Assembly (NCBI GenBank): GCA_963823675.1
Contig: CAWGMT010000009.1
Span: forward strand, 868,001-932,000
Direction of reading: 5' to 3'
Source of the DNA: CAWGMT01 sp963823675
GTDB lineage: Bacteria > Planctomycetota > Planctomycetia > Isosphaerales > Isosphaeraceae
Length of the DNA: 64,000 bases
Part shown: positions 8,286-17,258 of the stretch, piece after piece
Numbering within the stretch: the first letter of the stretch is position 1
How the letters are laid out: the number at the start of each line of letters is the position of its first letter
Program-made: the position numbers and the translations under genes
Notes under the pieces: generated by a model
Told to the model about the DNA's origin: nothing
Database searches by the model: none
What the model saw: only the letters and a program-made list of their open reading frames with translations

Positions 8286-10940
8286 TTAACGATTCCGGGC
8301 TCGGTTCTTGACGCGCTGGTCCAGCGTCTTGGTGGTCTCGTTCAAGGTGTACTCGAGGTAGTCGTCCTGGGGCAGCACCAGTGATTCCAGCGCGATCTCC
8401 TGGGCTTTGCCGGCGTCGTCGCCCTCGAAAAAGCTGAGGGCGCGCACGGCCTCGAGGCGTACGCGGGGATGCGCGTCGTTGACTTGCTTGCGCAGGAGTT
8501 CGAGTGGATCATGCAGGCGGTCGCGCCAGTAGCCGGCCACACGAGTGGCCGCGGCCCGCGCGCGGGGCTCGGGGCAAGAGAGGACCTGTTCCAGGAGCGC
8601 GGCGTCGAAATTGCTCTCGCTCTGGTGCAGCCAGAGAGCCTCGAGCATCTGCCGCCAGTAATCGGGGTCGCTCTTGTTCAGCCCGGCGACCCACCGGTCC
8701 AGGGCCGAGAGGACCTCTTGCTCGGGTCGTTCCCTCAGCTCGCGGCGTGCCCGGTAGCGTACCCGGTCTTCGTAAGCTTTGAGTAGGTCCAGCAGCTCCG
8801 CAACGGTCGCACCGGCAATCCGCGCCTTCTGAACCAGCGGCCGCGTGGGATAGCTGATCCGCCAGATCCGGCCGTGGGTGTGGTCGCGCTTGGGGTCGCG
8901 CAGCGAGTGCTGCATGTGGCCGATCAACGGGTTGAACCAGTTGACCACATAGAGTGCGCCGTCGGGGCCGAACTGCAATGCGACCGGCCGGAAATTCGGG
9001 TCCGACGACTTCAGGAGCGGCTCGATGGCCGCGCCGGCAAAGCCAGAGCCCTCTTCCTTGACCCGGTAGCGCAGAATCCCCTGAAACCCGATGTTGTTAT
9101 TCAAGAGATAGTCGCCCTGGGAATCGTCCGGGAAATGACGGCTCGAGACCAGCTCGCAGCCGCAGGTCGGCCGCCACTGCATCGGGAAAAACTGCTTCAT
9201 GCCGCCATGTTTTTGAGGATAGACGACCTGACCCGAAAAGGCGGTCCCGTAGTAATTCGCTCCACCCGAGGCATCGGCGACGAAGTTCTGGCCCCAGCGG
9301 TCGATGTAGTGGCCCCACGGGTTGGCAAACCCGTATGAGACGAAGATGTCGAACTTGAAGGTCCTGGGCTCCCAGCGGAAGATCCCCGCTTCATTGCATC
9401 GCCGCGGCCCGTACGGGGTCTCGACCTGCGTGTAGTGAAAGGTCCCTTCCTGCCAGTGGAGCGCGCCGCCGGGCTCCCAGGTGAAGGCGTGCATCGCGTG
9501 GTGCGAATCGGCGGTGTCGAAGCCGTGCATGATCAGGGAGCGCGAGTCGGCGCGATCGTCGCCGTCGGAGTCCTTGAGAAACATCAGGTTGGGCATCTGC
9601 GAAACATACACGCCCCCATCGCCCAGCTCCATGCCGATGGGCAGGTGCAGGCCGTCGGCAAAGACCGTGCAGCGATCGGCCTTGCCGTCATCGTTGGCGT
9701 CCTCGAAAATCAGCACCTTGTCGTTGGGCTTCGTGCCGGGAAGATACATGGGATAAGAGGACATCGTCGTGACCCAGAGCCGGCCCTTGGCGTCGAACGT
9801 CATCGCGACGGGATCTTCGAGCTCGGGAAAATCGGCCTCGGATGCGAACAGCTCGATCGCGTAACCCTGGGGCAGAGTGAAGGATTTCTGCTCCTCGGCG
9901 GGCGTGGTGATGTGGACCGGGGCCTTGACGTTGCTCTCGACCTTGACGAACTCGCCGGTCCCGCTGTCGTCGATCGCCGCCGGTACCTGCTTGCCCTGCG
10001 CGATGTCCCAGACCCGGCGTTCGCGATTCTGGATCATCTTCCTCAGCTTGGCAAACTCGACCGGGAAGTTGACGATGCCAAAGGGGGCCTTGCGGCCGCC
10101 GTAGATGTAGCAGCCGTTGACGGCTCGATAGTCGTAAAAGAACTGGAGGTTCTTTTCCTGGACGGCGGCGTAAAGCGCTTTGATGTTCGCCGGGGACCAG
10201 GCCGGGCGAGGGCCGAACAACGCCTCGTCCATGATCGGCGCCAGGCGCTCGTAGCCTTCGTCGCTCAAGTGGATGCCGTTGATCGTGAGCGGATGGCTCG
10301 CGGATGCATAAAGCTTCGCACTGGGCGTATACAAATCGACGAAGATCACGCCATGCTTCCGCGCCGCTACGGCCATAGCAGAACTGTAGAGCTTGATGTT
10401 CTCGTTGTTTTTCTTGCCATCCGTGACATGCGGGTCCTTGAGGTCTTCGTGGGCGATCGGCGACAGCAGCACGAGCCTGGGCGGGTTCCTGCCGTTGTAC
10501 TTGGTCGTGGTCGAGGTCTTGATGAAACTCTCCAGGTCGCTCGCGAATTGCTTCAGGCCCGAGGGGCCGGCGAACGACTCGTTGAAGCCAAAGGCGGCGA
10601 TCAGGACGTCGGGCTTCTCGTCCTTGAGCGTGTGGCCGTGGTCGCTAAAGTGCGCCTGGCGCGGCCGCAAGACGACCTCGTCGGCCGAATAGCCCAGGTT
10701 GTGGAACACGAGCTCGAACTCGGGAAACCGGCTGTGAAGCAGGGTCTCGAAGTGGCCGTAGTATTGCATCCGCTCGGCCAGCGTGTTGCCGATCAAGATG
10801 ATCCGGTCGCCTGTCTTGAGCTCCAGCTTCGAAGGCTGACCGGGCACATCCGCCGCGCGGCCAGTCGTCGCCGGGACCAGCAGAGCGCCAGCCAGCATCA
10901 ACCAGGTAAAGAACTGCGACCTCGCTCGCCTTGTCATCAC
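8286..10940 (-). CDS. SGNH hydrolase + PVC membrane-bound dehydrogenase beta-propeller (TIGR02604-like) + HEAT
   Basis: An 884-residue exported protein with signal peptide at residues 1-30 (FFTWLMLAGALLVPATTGRA). Residues 40-260 are SGNH/GDSL-like (GDRIILIGNTLAERMQYYG, AAFGFNESF, DEGYERLAP). Residues 345-700 match the planctomycete 'putative membrane-bound dehydrogenase' propeller: QGYAIELFASE, FDAKGRLWVTTM, NPWGHYIDRWGQ and the terminal GRIWRISYP. The C-terminal 150 residues are HEAT-like helices ending in DDYLEYTLNETTKTLD. The haem domain that normally ends such proteins is encoded by the next gene. Presumably a periplasmic sugar- or polyol-oxidising complex; the substrate is unknown. Confidence 0.85.
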   Translation of the reverse strand: MMTRRARSQFFTWLMLAGALLVPATTGRAADVPGQPSKLELKTGDRIILIGNTLAERMQYYGHFETLLHSRFPEFELVFHNLGYSADEVVLRPRQAHFSDHGHTLKDEKPDVLIAAFGFNESFAGPSGLKQFASDLESFIKTSTTTKYNGRNPPRLVLLSPIAHEDLKDPHVTDGKKNNENIKLYSSAMAVAARKHGVIFVDLYTPSAKLYASASHPLTINGIHLSDEGYERLAPIMDEALFGPRPAWSPANIKALYAAVQEKNLQFFYDYRAVNGCYIYGGRKAPFGIVNFPVEFAKLRKMIQNRERRVWDIAQGKQVPAAIDDSGTGEFVKVESNVKAPVHITTPAEEQKSFTLPQGYAIELFASEADFPELEDPVAMTFDAKGRLWVTTMSSYPMYLPGTKPNDKVLIFEDANDDGKADRCTVFADGLHLPIGMELGDGGVYVSQMPNLMFLKDSDGDDRADSRSLIMHGFDTADSHHAMHAFTWEPGGALHWQEGTFHYTQVETPYGPRRCNEAGIFRWEPRTFKFDIFVSYGFANPWGHYIDRWGQNFVADASGGANYYGTAFSGQVVYPQKHGGMKQFFPMQWRPTCGCELVSSRHFPDDSQGDYLLNNNIGFQGILRYRVKEEGSGFAGAAIEPLLKSSDPNFRPVALQFGPDGALYVVNWFNPLIGHMQHSLRDPKRDHTHGRIWRISYPTRPLVQKARIAGATVAELLDLLKAYEDRVRYRARRELRERPEQEVLSALDRWVAGLNKSDPDYWRQMLEALWLHQSESNFDAALLEQVLSCPEPRARAAATRVAGYWRDRLHDPLELLRKQVNDAHPRVRLEAVRALSFFEGDDAGKAQEIALESLVLPQDDYLEYTLNETTKTLDQRVKNRARNR

Positions 10941-11203
10941 GTTGCGTGCCTCATCTCGCAGGGGTTCTGTCGTACTCTATTTTGTGTACCCGAGCAGGCC
11001 CGGCCTGTCAAACGGGTGTTGTGGCTTGACAATTCTATACATACGACGGTGCCTCGCCTCATTACAATGGCTTTCGCGTATCGAGGTTTGCGGCCCAAGC
11101 ATCCGCCGGTCTTGCCCGGTGCCCATGGGAGCCGCGGGCTTCGCCGCGTCAGGACCGTGTCGCCAAGATTTCCGCGAATCGTGAACACGAAGGGATACTC
11201 TCG

Positions 11204-11911
11204 ATGAGCGTTCATGCCAAACGATCGACCCGGCGGATGTTTCTGAGCAGCCTGGCGCTCGGCGCGGCCGCCTTCACGGTGCCGGGCGCGTTCGCCGACC
11301 AACTGGAGCGGACCCCGCCCATGACCGAGGGGCCGTTCTATCCCGACAAGCTCCCGCTCGACACCGACAACGACCTGATCATTGTCAACGACCACATCAC
11401 GCCCGCAGTAGGCGAGATCACTCATCTCACGGGCCGCATCCTGGGCCCGACCGGCGACCCGATCAAGAATGCGCTCATCGAGATCTGGCAATGCGACGCC
11501 AACCAGGTCTACCTCCACACCGGCGACAGCGATTCCAAGAAGGACCAGCAGGACGCAAACTTCCAGGGTTTCGGCCGGTTCATGACCGGGTCCGACGGTG
11601 CATACTACTTCCGCACCATCAAACCCGTGCCTTATCCCGGCCGCCCCGCGCCGCACATCCACGTCAAGGTCAAGAAGGCCGCACGCGAGTTGCTCACGAC
11701 CCAGATCATGATCGCGGGCCATCCCGGCAATGAGATTGATGGCGTTGCCCGCGGCGGCACCCGCAACGTGATTGACCGCGAGCTGCTGATGATCGACTTC
11801 GAGCCAATCAAGGGCTCGAAAATTGGCGAGCTCGCCGCGCACTTTGAGATCGTCCTCGGCCGCACTCCGAGCGACGCGCCCCCGGCAAGAAACCGAGCCG
11901 CGTCGCGCTAA
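11204..11911 (+). CDS. Intradiol ring-cleavage dioxygenase (protocatechuate 3,4-dioxygenase-like), Tat-exported
   Basis: A 235-residue non-haem Fe(III) dioxygenase cleaving catechol-type rings between the hydroxyls. The N-terminus has a twin-arginine signal (STRRMFLSSLALGAAAFTVP) ending near GAFA, unusual for degradative enzymes but common in planctomycetes. GPFYPDKLP is the family N-motif. Candidate iron ligands are the Tyr in ANQVYLHT, the Tyr in KPVPYPGR, and the two His of PHIHVKV. It is transcribed divergently from the dehydrogenase gene across 263 bases. No muconate or beta-ketoadipate pathway gene lies nearby, so it may act on lignin-derived or polyphenolic material outside the cytoplasm. 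Confidence 0.88.
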   Translation: MSVHAKRSTRRMFLSSLALGAAAFTVPGAFADQLERTPPMTEGPFYPDKLPLDTDNDLIIVNDHITPAVGEITHLTGRILGPTGDPIKNALIEIWQCDANQVYLHTGDSDSKKDQQDANFQGFGRFMTGSDGAYYFRTIKPVPYPGRPAPHIHVKVKKAARELLTTQIMIAGHPGNEIDGVARGGTRNVIDRELLMIDFEPIKGSKIGELAAHFEIVLGRTPSDAPPARNRAASR

Positions 11912-11931
11912 GGCGCGGTGCGAAAATGAGT

Positions 11932-11984
11932 GTCGCCTTTCGCTCGGCGAAAGACGACCTTTCCGGCAAGTTATTTTCACGACG
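11932..11984. repeat. Dispersed palindromic repeat, family A, copy 2
   Basis: GTCGCCTTTCGCTCGGCGAA AGACGACCTTTCCGGCAAGT continues to a TTTTCACGACG tail. It is the short form of the repeat at 8123-8193, sharing both flanks but lacking the inner second palindrome. It lies 20 bases after the dioxygenase stop codon and could act as its transcription terminator. Confidence 0.7.
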
Positions 11985-12175
11985 TTCCTGATTCCGCGAA
12001 GTACTCCACCAGTCGCGTCCGGCGGGCAAGGACGCCCGCCCCACTGGTGGAGGTTCGGTTCGTATTCAATTTGAAGCATTCGATCAAGAGCTCAGAGCCC
12101 GGCCGCCAGCAGAAGGCGCGGGACCGGGACCTTTGTTTCGTGATCCTTTTGACCCGAGTTCCGAGGAGAATTGCC

Positions 12176-12868
12176 ATGCGAAGACTGACCGGATTGACGA
12201 TGTTTGGTACGCTCGTCGCCGCGGCCGCGACGGCCGCGGGGCAACCGCCCGATGATGGCCCCAGGTCAAACGCGGATTCGAGCCCCGCGAATACGGCGGC
12301 CCGGCTGATGAGGTACGACAAGAACAAGGACGGCAAGCTCACCAAGGCCGAGCTCACCGACCAGCGGCTCCGCCGGCTCTTCGACCGGGCCGACGCCGAC
12401 AAGGACGGCACGGTCACCAGGGCCGAGCTCACCGCGCTGGCGTCTCAGTTTCAACAGCGGGAAGCCAACGGGCCGCAGGGTTTTGGCCCTCCCGGCGGTT
12501 TTGGCCCTCCCGGCGGCGGCCCCGGCGGAACGATGGGCGGCCCTCCCCGTCCGGGCGAGATCCTGCCTGGCATGCTGCGCCGCAACCTCAAGCTGACCGC
12601 CGCGCAGACCAAGCAGCTCGACGACCTTCAGAAGGAGGTGGACGCCAAGATCGAGAAAATCTTGAATGACGACCAGAAAAAGCAGCTCAAGGCGATGCGC
12701 CAGCGCGGGCCCGGCATGTTCGGCGGCCCCGGCGGGCCGCCTCCCGGCTTCGGCCGCGGGGGACGCCCCGGCGGCCCACCACCCGACGGCCCCGGCGGTT
12801 TCGGCCCACCCGGCGGCGGCCCACCCGACGGTCAGGAGCCGCCACCGCCACCGCCTGACGACAACTAA
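12176..12868 (+). CDS. Secreted EF-hand, Gly/Pro-rich protein
   Basis: The start is ATG 12176, with the site GAGGAG upstream, giving 230 residues. A signal peptide (GLTMFGTLVAAAATAAG) is followed by two canonical calcium-binding EF loops, DKNKDGKLTKAE and DADKDGTVTRAE. A low-complexity FGPPGG-rich segment follows, then a helical segment with LTAAQTKQLDDLQKEVDAK resembling the LTxxQ/CpxP-type helix, and a long Gly-Pro tail. EF-hand proteins of this build are abundant in planctomycetes. Likely periplasmic calcium-binding or metal-sensing; the precise role is unknown. It stands alone. Confidence 0.82.
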   Translation: MRRLTGLTMFGTLVAAAATAAGQPPDDGPRSNADSSPANTAARLMRYDKNKDGKLTKAELTDQRLRRLFDRADADKDGTVTRAELTALASQFQQREANGPQGFGPPGGFGPPGGGPGGTMGGPPRPGEILPGMLRRNLKLTAAQTKQLDDLQKEVDAKIEKILNDDQKKQLKAMRQRGPGMFGGPGGPPPGFGRGGRPGGPPPDGPGGFGPPGGGPPDGQEPPPPPPDDN

Positions 12869-12874
12869 ATGGGC

Positions 12875-12976
12875 CTGCGTGACCCTGGGAAGGCGAGGCT
12901 CCGTCCGAGCCGCCTTGGAGACGGGCACCCGAAGGGTCGCGCCGGGAGGCTCGCCCTCCCGGAATTGTGCAAGGCG
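12875..12976. repeat. Dispersed inverted repeat, family B, copy 1
   Basis: About 100 bases, starting CTGCGTGACCCTGGGAAGGC and ending GGAGGCTCGCCCTCCCGGAA TTGTGCAAGGCG. A GGCGAGGCTCC arm pairs with the GGAGGCTCGCC arm. Nearly the same sequence lies in the opposite orientation at 51943-52048. It directly follows the EF-hand gene. Confidence 0.85.
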
Positions 12977-13864
12977 TTTGAGCATGCGAGGCCGATCGGG
13001 ACTCTGATTCGGCGGCCGGCTGATGGAAACAGACCCATGACCGAGCGATTTCAGGACGGATTCGCAATCCGTCCCGGAGAACTTGGATCTGCCGGTCGCC
13101 TGAATGGCCCAGGCAGTGCGAAGCCCCCCAGGACGCAACACCGGCCGCGGGCCAGGGTTGGGTGAAAGGGCGAGGCCGGCTTGCTGACTCTCGCGATCTT
13201 CTCCGGGCATGGGAGTGAATGAGAGCCAGTGGGAGTAATCCACTAGTTTTTTTCGGTTTTGGCCCGCACGGCTCGAAGTGGGGATTGCACCTAAACCACG
13301 AATGGCACGAATCTTACGAATGGGAGAGCCGCTTTCTGGGTATCGCCCCACGACCTCGTTTTGATGACTGGCCCTGAAACTCACTGGATAATCCAGGCTT
13401 CCGTCTGGATTCGCGAGCTTCGTGGTCGGCCTCTAAATGAGTTTCCGATTCGCCCCCAACCGCGCTGCGCAAGATCTACGCGCCTTCATCGATCGAGGAT
13501 CTCATGCCTCGCAATTGCCCGCCGGCGCAATCAGCATGACGGGTACGCGTGAGGGGGTCATTCCGCTGGTGGACATGTTGAGGGCGCGATCTGCGCCCAA
13601 TTGTCTATATTCAAAATGCGCTGATTCTCAGTTTTCATTAAAGCACCTACCCCATTTTGAGGGTCGAATCTGATCGGATCATTCTCGCCAGATTGGACTT
13701 AAAATCTTTCCTGAAATTTTCTCGGGCGTTCACTGCGCGCGCTGTAATAGCGGTCTTGCGGTACGTCAACGCGGCAATATGTGCCGGCGGGATCGCATCT
13801 GCGGTTAATGGCGATTTACATGCGTGGGCAAGATGCATCGGTTGTAGCGGCGGGCCGGCCTGCC
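12977..13864. other. Gene-free stretch
   Basis: An 888-base region after the repeat. The reading frames here are short and lack coding character, and the base composition becomes more AT-rich (TTTTTTTCGG near 13245, TTCAAAATGCG near 13611) than the surrounding genes. No promoter, RNA gene or conserved protein remnant was recognised. It separates the chromosomal-type genes on the left from the IS-bearing island. Confidence 0.5.
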
Positions 13865-14476
13865 TTGCTTCAGTCCAAATGGGACAAACCGCTTGCTCGA
13901 ATAAGGTACAATTTCGAGCGGAGGTCTCCCCATGTCCAAGAGAACCCGGAATCGCTTCACGTCCCAGGAAAAGGTCGCTATTCTTCGGCTTCACCTTCTG
14001 GAACACACCCCTGTCTCAACTCATGGTATTCGCGTCAAAACGCCTTTGAGCGTTGACGACGCTCGGCGGTTGGTCGCCGAGTTCGTCAACCACTACGACC
14101 GCGTCCGCCTGCACAGCGCGATCGCCTACATTGCTCCGGCGGACAAGCTGGCTGGTCCCGCTCTTGCAATCTGGGCGGCGAGGAAACACAAGCTGGCGAC
14201 GGCCGACGCCAGGCGGCGGGCCAAAGACCAAGGAAAAGGAAATGGACCAGCCACAGTGCTGTCAAATACACTGAGGAGGCCTCAGCGGAAGATAGGGAAA
14301 CGCGGGGACACGACCCGAGCGCCGACCCAGGGCCAAGACCGGAAAGGGCGGCACGAAGCCGCCCCACGGCCATTCCGGGATTGGCTCCAAAGCGATAAAT
14401 CCGTTCACAAATCTTGTTTCAGTCAACTACCTTAGCGAGCGGGACCGTTTATCCCATGCACGCTGAACCAATACAC
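13865..14476 (+). mobile_element. Internally deleted IS3-like element, copy 1, interrupted
   Basis: The left end TTGCTTCAGTCCAAATGGGA and the right end (CGGGACCGTTTATCCCATGC ACGCTGAA) form imperfect terminal inverted repeats sharing TTCAG and ATGGGATAAAC. Inside, an ATG at 13932 opens a frame starting SKRTRNRFTSQEKVAILRL (OrfA helix-turn-helix start) that jumps at GTCAAAACGCCTTTGAGCGT to the end of OrfB: DDARRLVAEFVNHYDRVRLH and APADKLAGPA. The whole DDE core is missing, so it cannot encode a transposase. Compared with copy 3, about 226 unrelated bases (14189-14414) interrupt it near the 3' end. Confidence 0.82.
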
Positions 14477-14514
14477 ATCTTGCGAACTGAGGACGAGCGC
14501 AAAGGAGCTAAGCA

Positions 14515-14823
14515 ATGACCAGGGTGCTGCGCGGCGTGGTCCACGGTAAAATCATCGAGGTCACCGAAGATCTTGGCATGCCGGACGGCCAAGCCGTGGA
14601 ACTCATTGTCACGGCTTCACCCGCGTCAGGTCTGTGCGCTGAGGAAATCGGGGCGCGCAGATCACCCAAAAAGCTTCCGGGACCACCACCGGGGTGGCAG
14701 CCTGGCTCCACGCGAACGGCTGCGGGGATGTTGGCGGATTCGTGGACGGAGGAGGATGATCGTATTCTGGAAGAGATCTATCGGGATCGCAAGCGAGAAA
14801 CTCGGCGAGAGGTCCCTGAATGA
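14515..14823 (+). CDS. VapB-like antitoxin (short DNA-binding type)
   Basis: A 102-residue protein whose N-terminus (VLRGVVHGKIIEVTEDLGMP) and DGQAVELIV motif fit the small beta-rich antitoxins that pair with PIN-domain toxins (DUF104/AbrB-like group). The acidic, Arg-rich C-terminus (DDRILEEIYRDRKRETRREV) would be the toxin-neutralising tail. Its stop overlaps the ATG of the PIN gene by four bases (ATGA), the usual toxin-antitoxin coupling. The gene looks complete even though the toxin has lost its end. Confidence 0.75.
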   Translation: MTRVLRGVVHGKIIEVTEDLGMPDGQAVELIVTASPASGLCAEEIGARRSPKKLPGPPPGWQPGSTRTAAGMLADSWTEEDDRILEEIYRDRKRETRREVPE

Positions 14824-15317
14824 GCTTCCTCCTGGACACCAATATCCTTTCAGTTCACTTGCGCCGGCCTTCGGGCTTGGCCCACCGGTTCTTTCAGTAT
14901 TCCGGGCGTCTGTCAACAACGAGCGTCGTCTTGGGCGAATTGTTCGTTTGGGCGTACAACCGCCCTGATCCGACGAAGGTTCTGAACGCTATTGATGAAT
15001 TGCTGTCGCAGGAGGTGAGCGTTCTGGACTTCGACCGGGATTGTGCGAACGAGTTTGGACGAGTCCGGATCCAACTCAGGCGAACCGGCATCGAGGTGCC
15101 GTCCGTCGATCTCATGATTGGTTCCGTGGCCCTCGTTTATGATCTTACCGGCGTGAAACGGAGAATCACATGCGGTGTCAACGGAATTCCGTGCGGTGTC
15201 CCCAGAAGTCGGGAAACGGGGCGACACGCTTGGGGTAGCCCGGCCGGCCGCAGTGCTTCGGGAGCCGCCGTTCCCCGGGGACGACTGTGCCATCACGCCG
15301 GGTTCGGCACCACGTAG
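14820..15317 (+). pseudogene. VapC-type PIN-domain toxin with replaced C-terminus
   Basis: The frame opens SFLLDTNILSVHLRRP with the first catalytic Asp, continues with VVLGELFVWAYNR (catalytic Glu) and PSVDLMIGSVALVYDL (third acidic residue), all standard VapC. After residue 110 the expected HNxxDF-type segment with the fourth acidic residue is absent; the frame instead runs through unrelated sequence (GVKRRITCGVNG...) until 15317. The break is near 15147-15175. A VapC lacking the last strand and acidic residue is probably inactive as an RNase. A coupled antitoxin precedes it. Confidence 0.75.
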
Positions 15318-15357
15318 CCCGCCCACCGCCAGCTATACTACTGCGTGGAGGACTCAG

Positions 15358-15572
15358 CAAAACGCCTTTGAGCGTCGACGACGCTCGGCGGTTGGTCGCC
15401 GAGTTCGTCAACCACTACAACCACGTTCGCTTGCACAGCGCGATCGCCTACATTGCTCCGGCGGACAAGCTGGCTGGTCGCGCTCTTGCAATCTGGGCGG
15501 CGAGGAAACATGTTCCAGTCGACTACCTTAGCGAGCGGGACCGTTTATCCAATTCACGCTGAACTAATACAC
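15358..15572 (+). mobile_element. IS3-like element derivative, copy 2, right part only
   Basis: Begins exactly at the internal deletion junction (CAAAACGCCTTTGAGCGT) shared with copies 1 and 3 and continues through the OrfB C-terminal coding remnant (DDARRLVAEFVNHYNHVRLH, APADKLAGRA) to the right inverted repeat and CTGAACTAATACAC. The left half, with the OrfA remnant, is missing. Because it starts at the same junction, the junction may be a recombination or insertion hot spot rather than a simple shared deletion. Confidence 0.78.
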
Positions 15573-15714
15573 CTGATCGTCGGCCGCAATCGGACAACCT
15601 TGTGGCCCGAGGATAAGCCTGAGGTTACAATGACCGGGGAGGGCCCCCTGGCGGTGTCAACCACACGGTCTCCCCCACCAGACGGGCATCTTGGAAAAGG
15701 GTCGGGAGGGTGAA

Positions 15715-16032
15715 ATGGCCACGGTGACGGTCGAAGTACCGGACGACGCGTTCTCGGCGTTGCGGCGCTCGCCCAGGGAGTTTGCCCGGGAGATGCGACT
15801 TGCCGCGGCGATCCAGTGGTATCACCAGCGATTGATCTCTCAGGGGAAGGCGGCGGCGATCGCCGGGCTCAGCCGCAGGGAGTTCCTGATGGCGCTGTAC
15901 CATGCCAAGGTCGAAGCGAGCCAGGTTGACATCGAGGAGATGATGGAGGACGTTGAACGTGATCTCCAGGCGCGTCGTGAATGCGTCGCCCCTGATCTTC
16001 CTGACACCCGACTCGATGGCGATCCTCGATGA
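15715..16032 (+). CDS. UPF0175-family antitoxin
   Basis: The start is ATG 15715, after the site GGGAGGGTGA, giving 105 residues. The family pattern is clear: TVEVPDDAFSALRRSPREFA, then REMRLAAAIQWYHQRLISQG and the helix-turn-helix-like AAAIAGLSRREFLMAL. UPF0175 proteins are the antitoxin partners of DUF3368 (PIN-like) toxins, and that partner follows immediately in an overlapping frame. The C-terminal 20 residues (from about RRECVAPD) are read through DNA that also encodes the toxin start and may not be native. Confidence 0.82.
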   Translation: MATVTVEVPDDAFSALRRSPREFAREMRLAAAIQWYHQRLISQGKAAAIAGLSRREFLMALYHAKVEASQVDIEEMMEDVERDLQARRECVAPDLPDTRLDGDPR

Positions 16033-16225
16033 CCAGCCGGCGCGGCGATGCGCTCAAGTCCTGAATATCCAAACTCAAGGTACCCTCGGACTGGTCCTCC
16101 TGGCCAAACAACAGGGGTTGATCTTGGCGGTTCGCCCGGTACTGGAACAACTCAAGCAGGCGGGGATGTATATGTCCGATCGGCTCGAGCGTCAGATCAC
16201 CGCTGCGGCCGGGGAGTCACCGTAA
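15953..16225 (+). pseudogene. DUF3368 PIN-like toxin with internal deletion
   Basis: Only 90 residues where about 155-160 are expected. It starts with the family signature VVNASPLIFLT, then jumps to the second half: ILDDQPARRCAQVLNIQTQG, TLGLVLLAKQQGLI, and MYMSDRLERQITAAAGE. Roughly 65-70 central residues, including catalytic acidic positions, are missing although the frame stays open. Possible starts are TTG 15953 or GTG 15959. It overlaps the UPF0175 antitoxin gene as in intact pairs. It is probably non-toxic as it stands. Confidence 0.78.
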
Positions 16226-16606
16226 TGTCGAAGCTCAAACCCTGGTTTCACGTCGTCACTCCGCGCGAGGATTTGCGCAGGAAAGCCGCTGGATGCCTCG
16301 GAATTTGCCGTCTCGCGGACGTCCGACAGCGTCGAGCGACTGCTCGATCGGCTCAAGGCCGCCATCGCCGAGCTGGGTTACGAGGCGGTCCTCGCCCGCC
16401 TCACCGAATCACGCGGCGACGTCAAGGTCGTCATCGTTTTCTGCGACACCTGGGACTCAGCCTCGTTCCGGGAGGAGCATCGCGAGGAGCTGGGAGCCCA
16501 CGCCAGAAACGGCGTTCGTTTCCTGTTCATGCTTGTCGGAGTTCCCGACCGCGTGCTCGTTCCCGTTCCCGTTGAGTTTGACCAGGCGCGGGAGGAAGCG
16601 GGTTGA
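16225..16606 (+). pseudogene. DUF499-like (anti-phage-associated ATPase) remnant, internally deleted
   Basis: From ATG 16225 the frame reads MSKLKPWFHVVTPREDLR and, after a small frameshift near 16275, GKPLDASEFAV. This is the hallmark beginning of large DUF499 ATPases linked to phage-defence loci. Instead of the expected ~1000 residues, the second frame ends after about 110 (SVERLLDRLKAAIAELGY, VKVVIVFCDTWDSASFREEH, LVPVPVEFDQAREEAG) at 16606. The middle and ATPase core are absent. The origin of the tail is not certain: it could be another protein joined by deletion. Non-functional. Confidence 0.6.
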
Positions 16607-16745
16607 TTGTCGTCCGCGCGCCGAACAGCCACCGGGTCGCCCATGAACCAAGCGCGTCAAAAGGCCGTGACTCGGCATGAAAACAGCCGAAGCGATCGAA
16701 GCCGTAGCCGACGCGGGGTGTATGAGATCCTCAGGAGAGTCAGCC

Positions 16746-17188
16746 ATGTATTCCCTGACGCTGACGGCAGAAGAACGGCGGGCGTTTGATTGGGTGGGCG
16801 AACGGTATTACGCCGGTAAGGTCGCCGGCCTCTTGCTCGATTGCATCCCGGAGAATCGAGCGTGGAGCGAAACGGCGACATCACCTTCCCGATCCCCGAG
16901 CACGTAGCGGCGCTCCGCCGCCGCAATTTCCACACTCACGTGAACGCTTGGGTCAACATGGGCACCGTGACCGGCCGCAACCAGGACGCGGTGAAGAAGA
17001 CAGTCGCTGGAATGCTGAAGCTTCTGCATCCGCACCGCGCCCATGGCGAGCTCACCGAGCGCGAGATTGGCCCGCTCGTCGGATTCGCTATCGAAATGAG
17101 GCTGCGCACCACGGACCAGCTCGCGAAGATGCTGCCGGCCGAGTTCTCACAGGTTGACTACACGTTCAAGCTAAGACGCCAGGATTAG
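16746..17188 (+). pseudogene. Chimeric remnant: small unknown protein joined to BrxL-like C-terminus
   Basis: The first part (16746-16870) reads MYSLTLTAEERRAFDWVGERY, resembling a conserved small protein of unknown function whose middle is normally GDITFxIPEH. That motif appears here in another frame (NGDITFPIPEHVA), so a frameshift lies near 16865. From about 16930 the sequence changes to GRNQDAVKKTVAGMLKLLHP, GFAIEMRLRTTDQLAKMLPA and EFSQVDYTFKL, which resembles the C-terminal end of BREX-type Lon-like BrxL proteins. I recognise this from pattern memory only, so the BrxL call is tentative. Confidence 0.4.
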
Positions 17189-17258
17189 GCACGACGACAG
17201 CACCGGGCGTCCGTAATTGCCTACGGGATGAGCGGAAGGCGGGACTGGTCTTATATTC

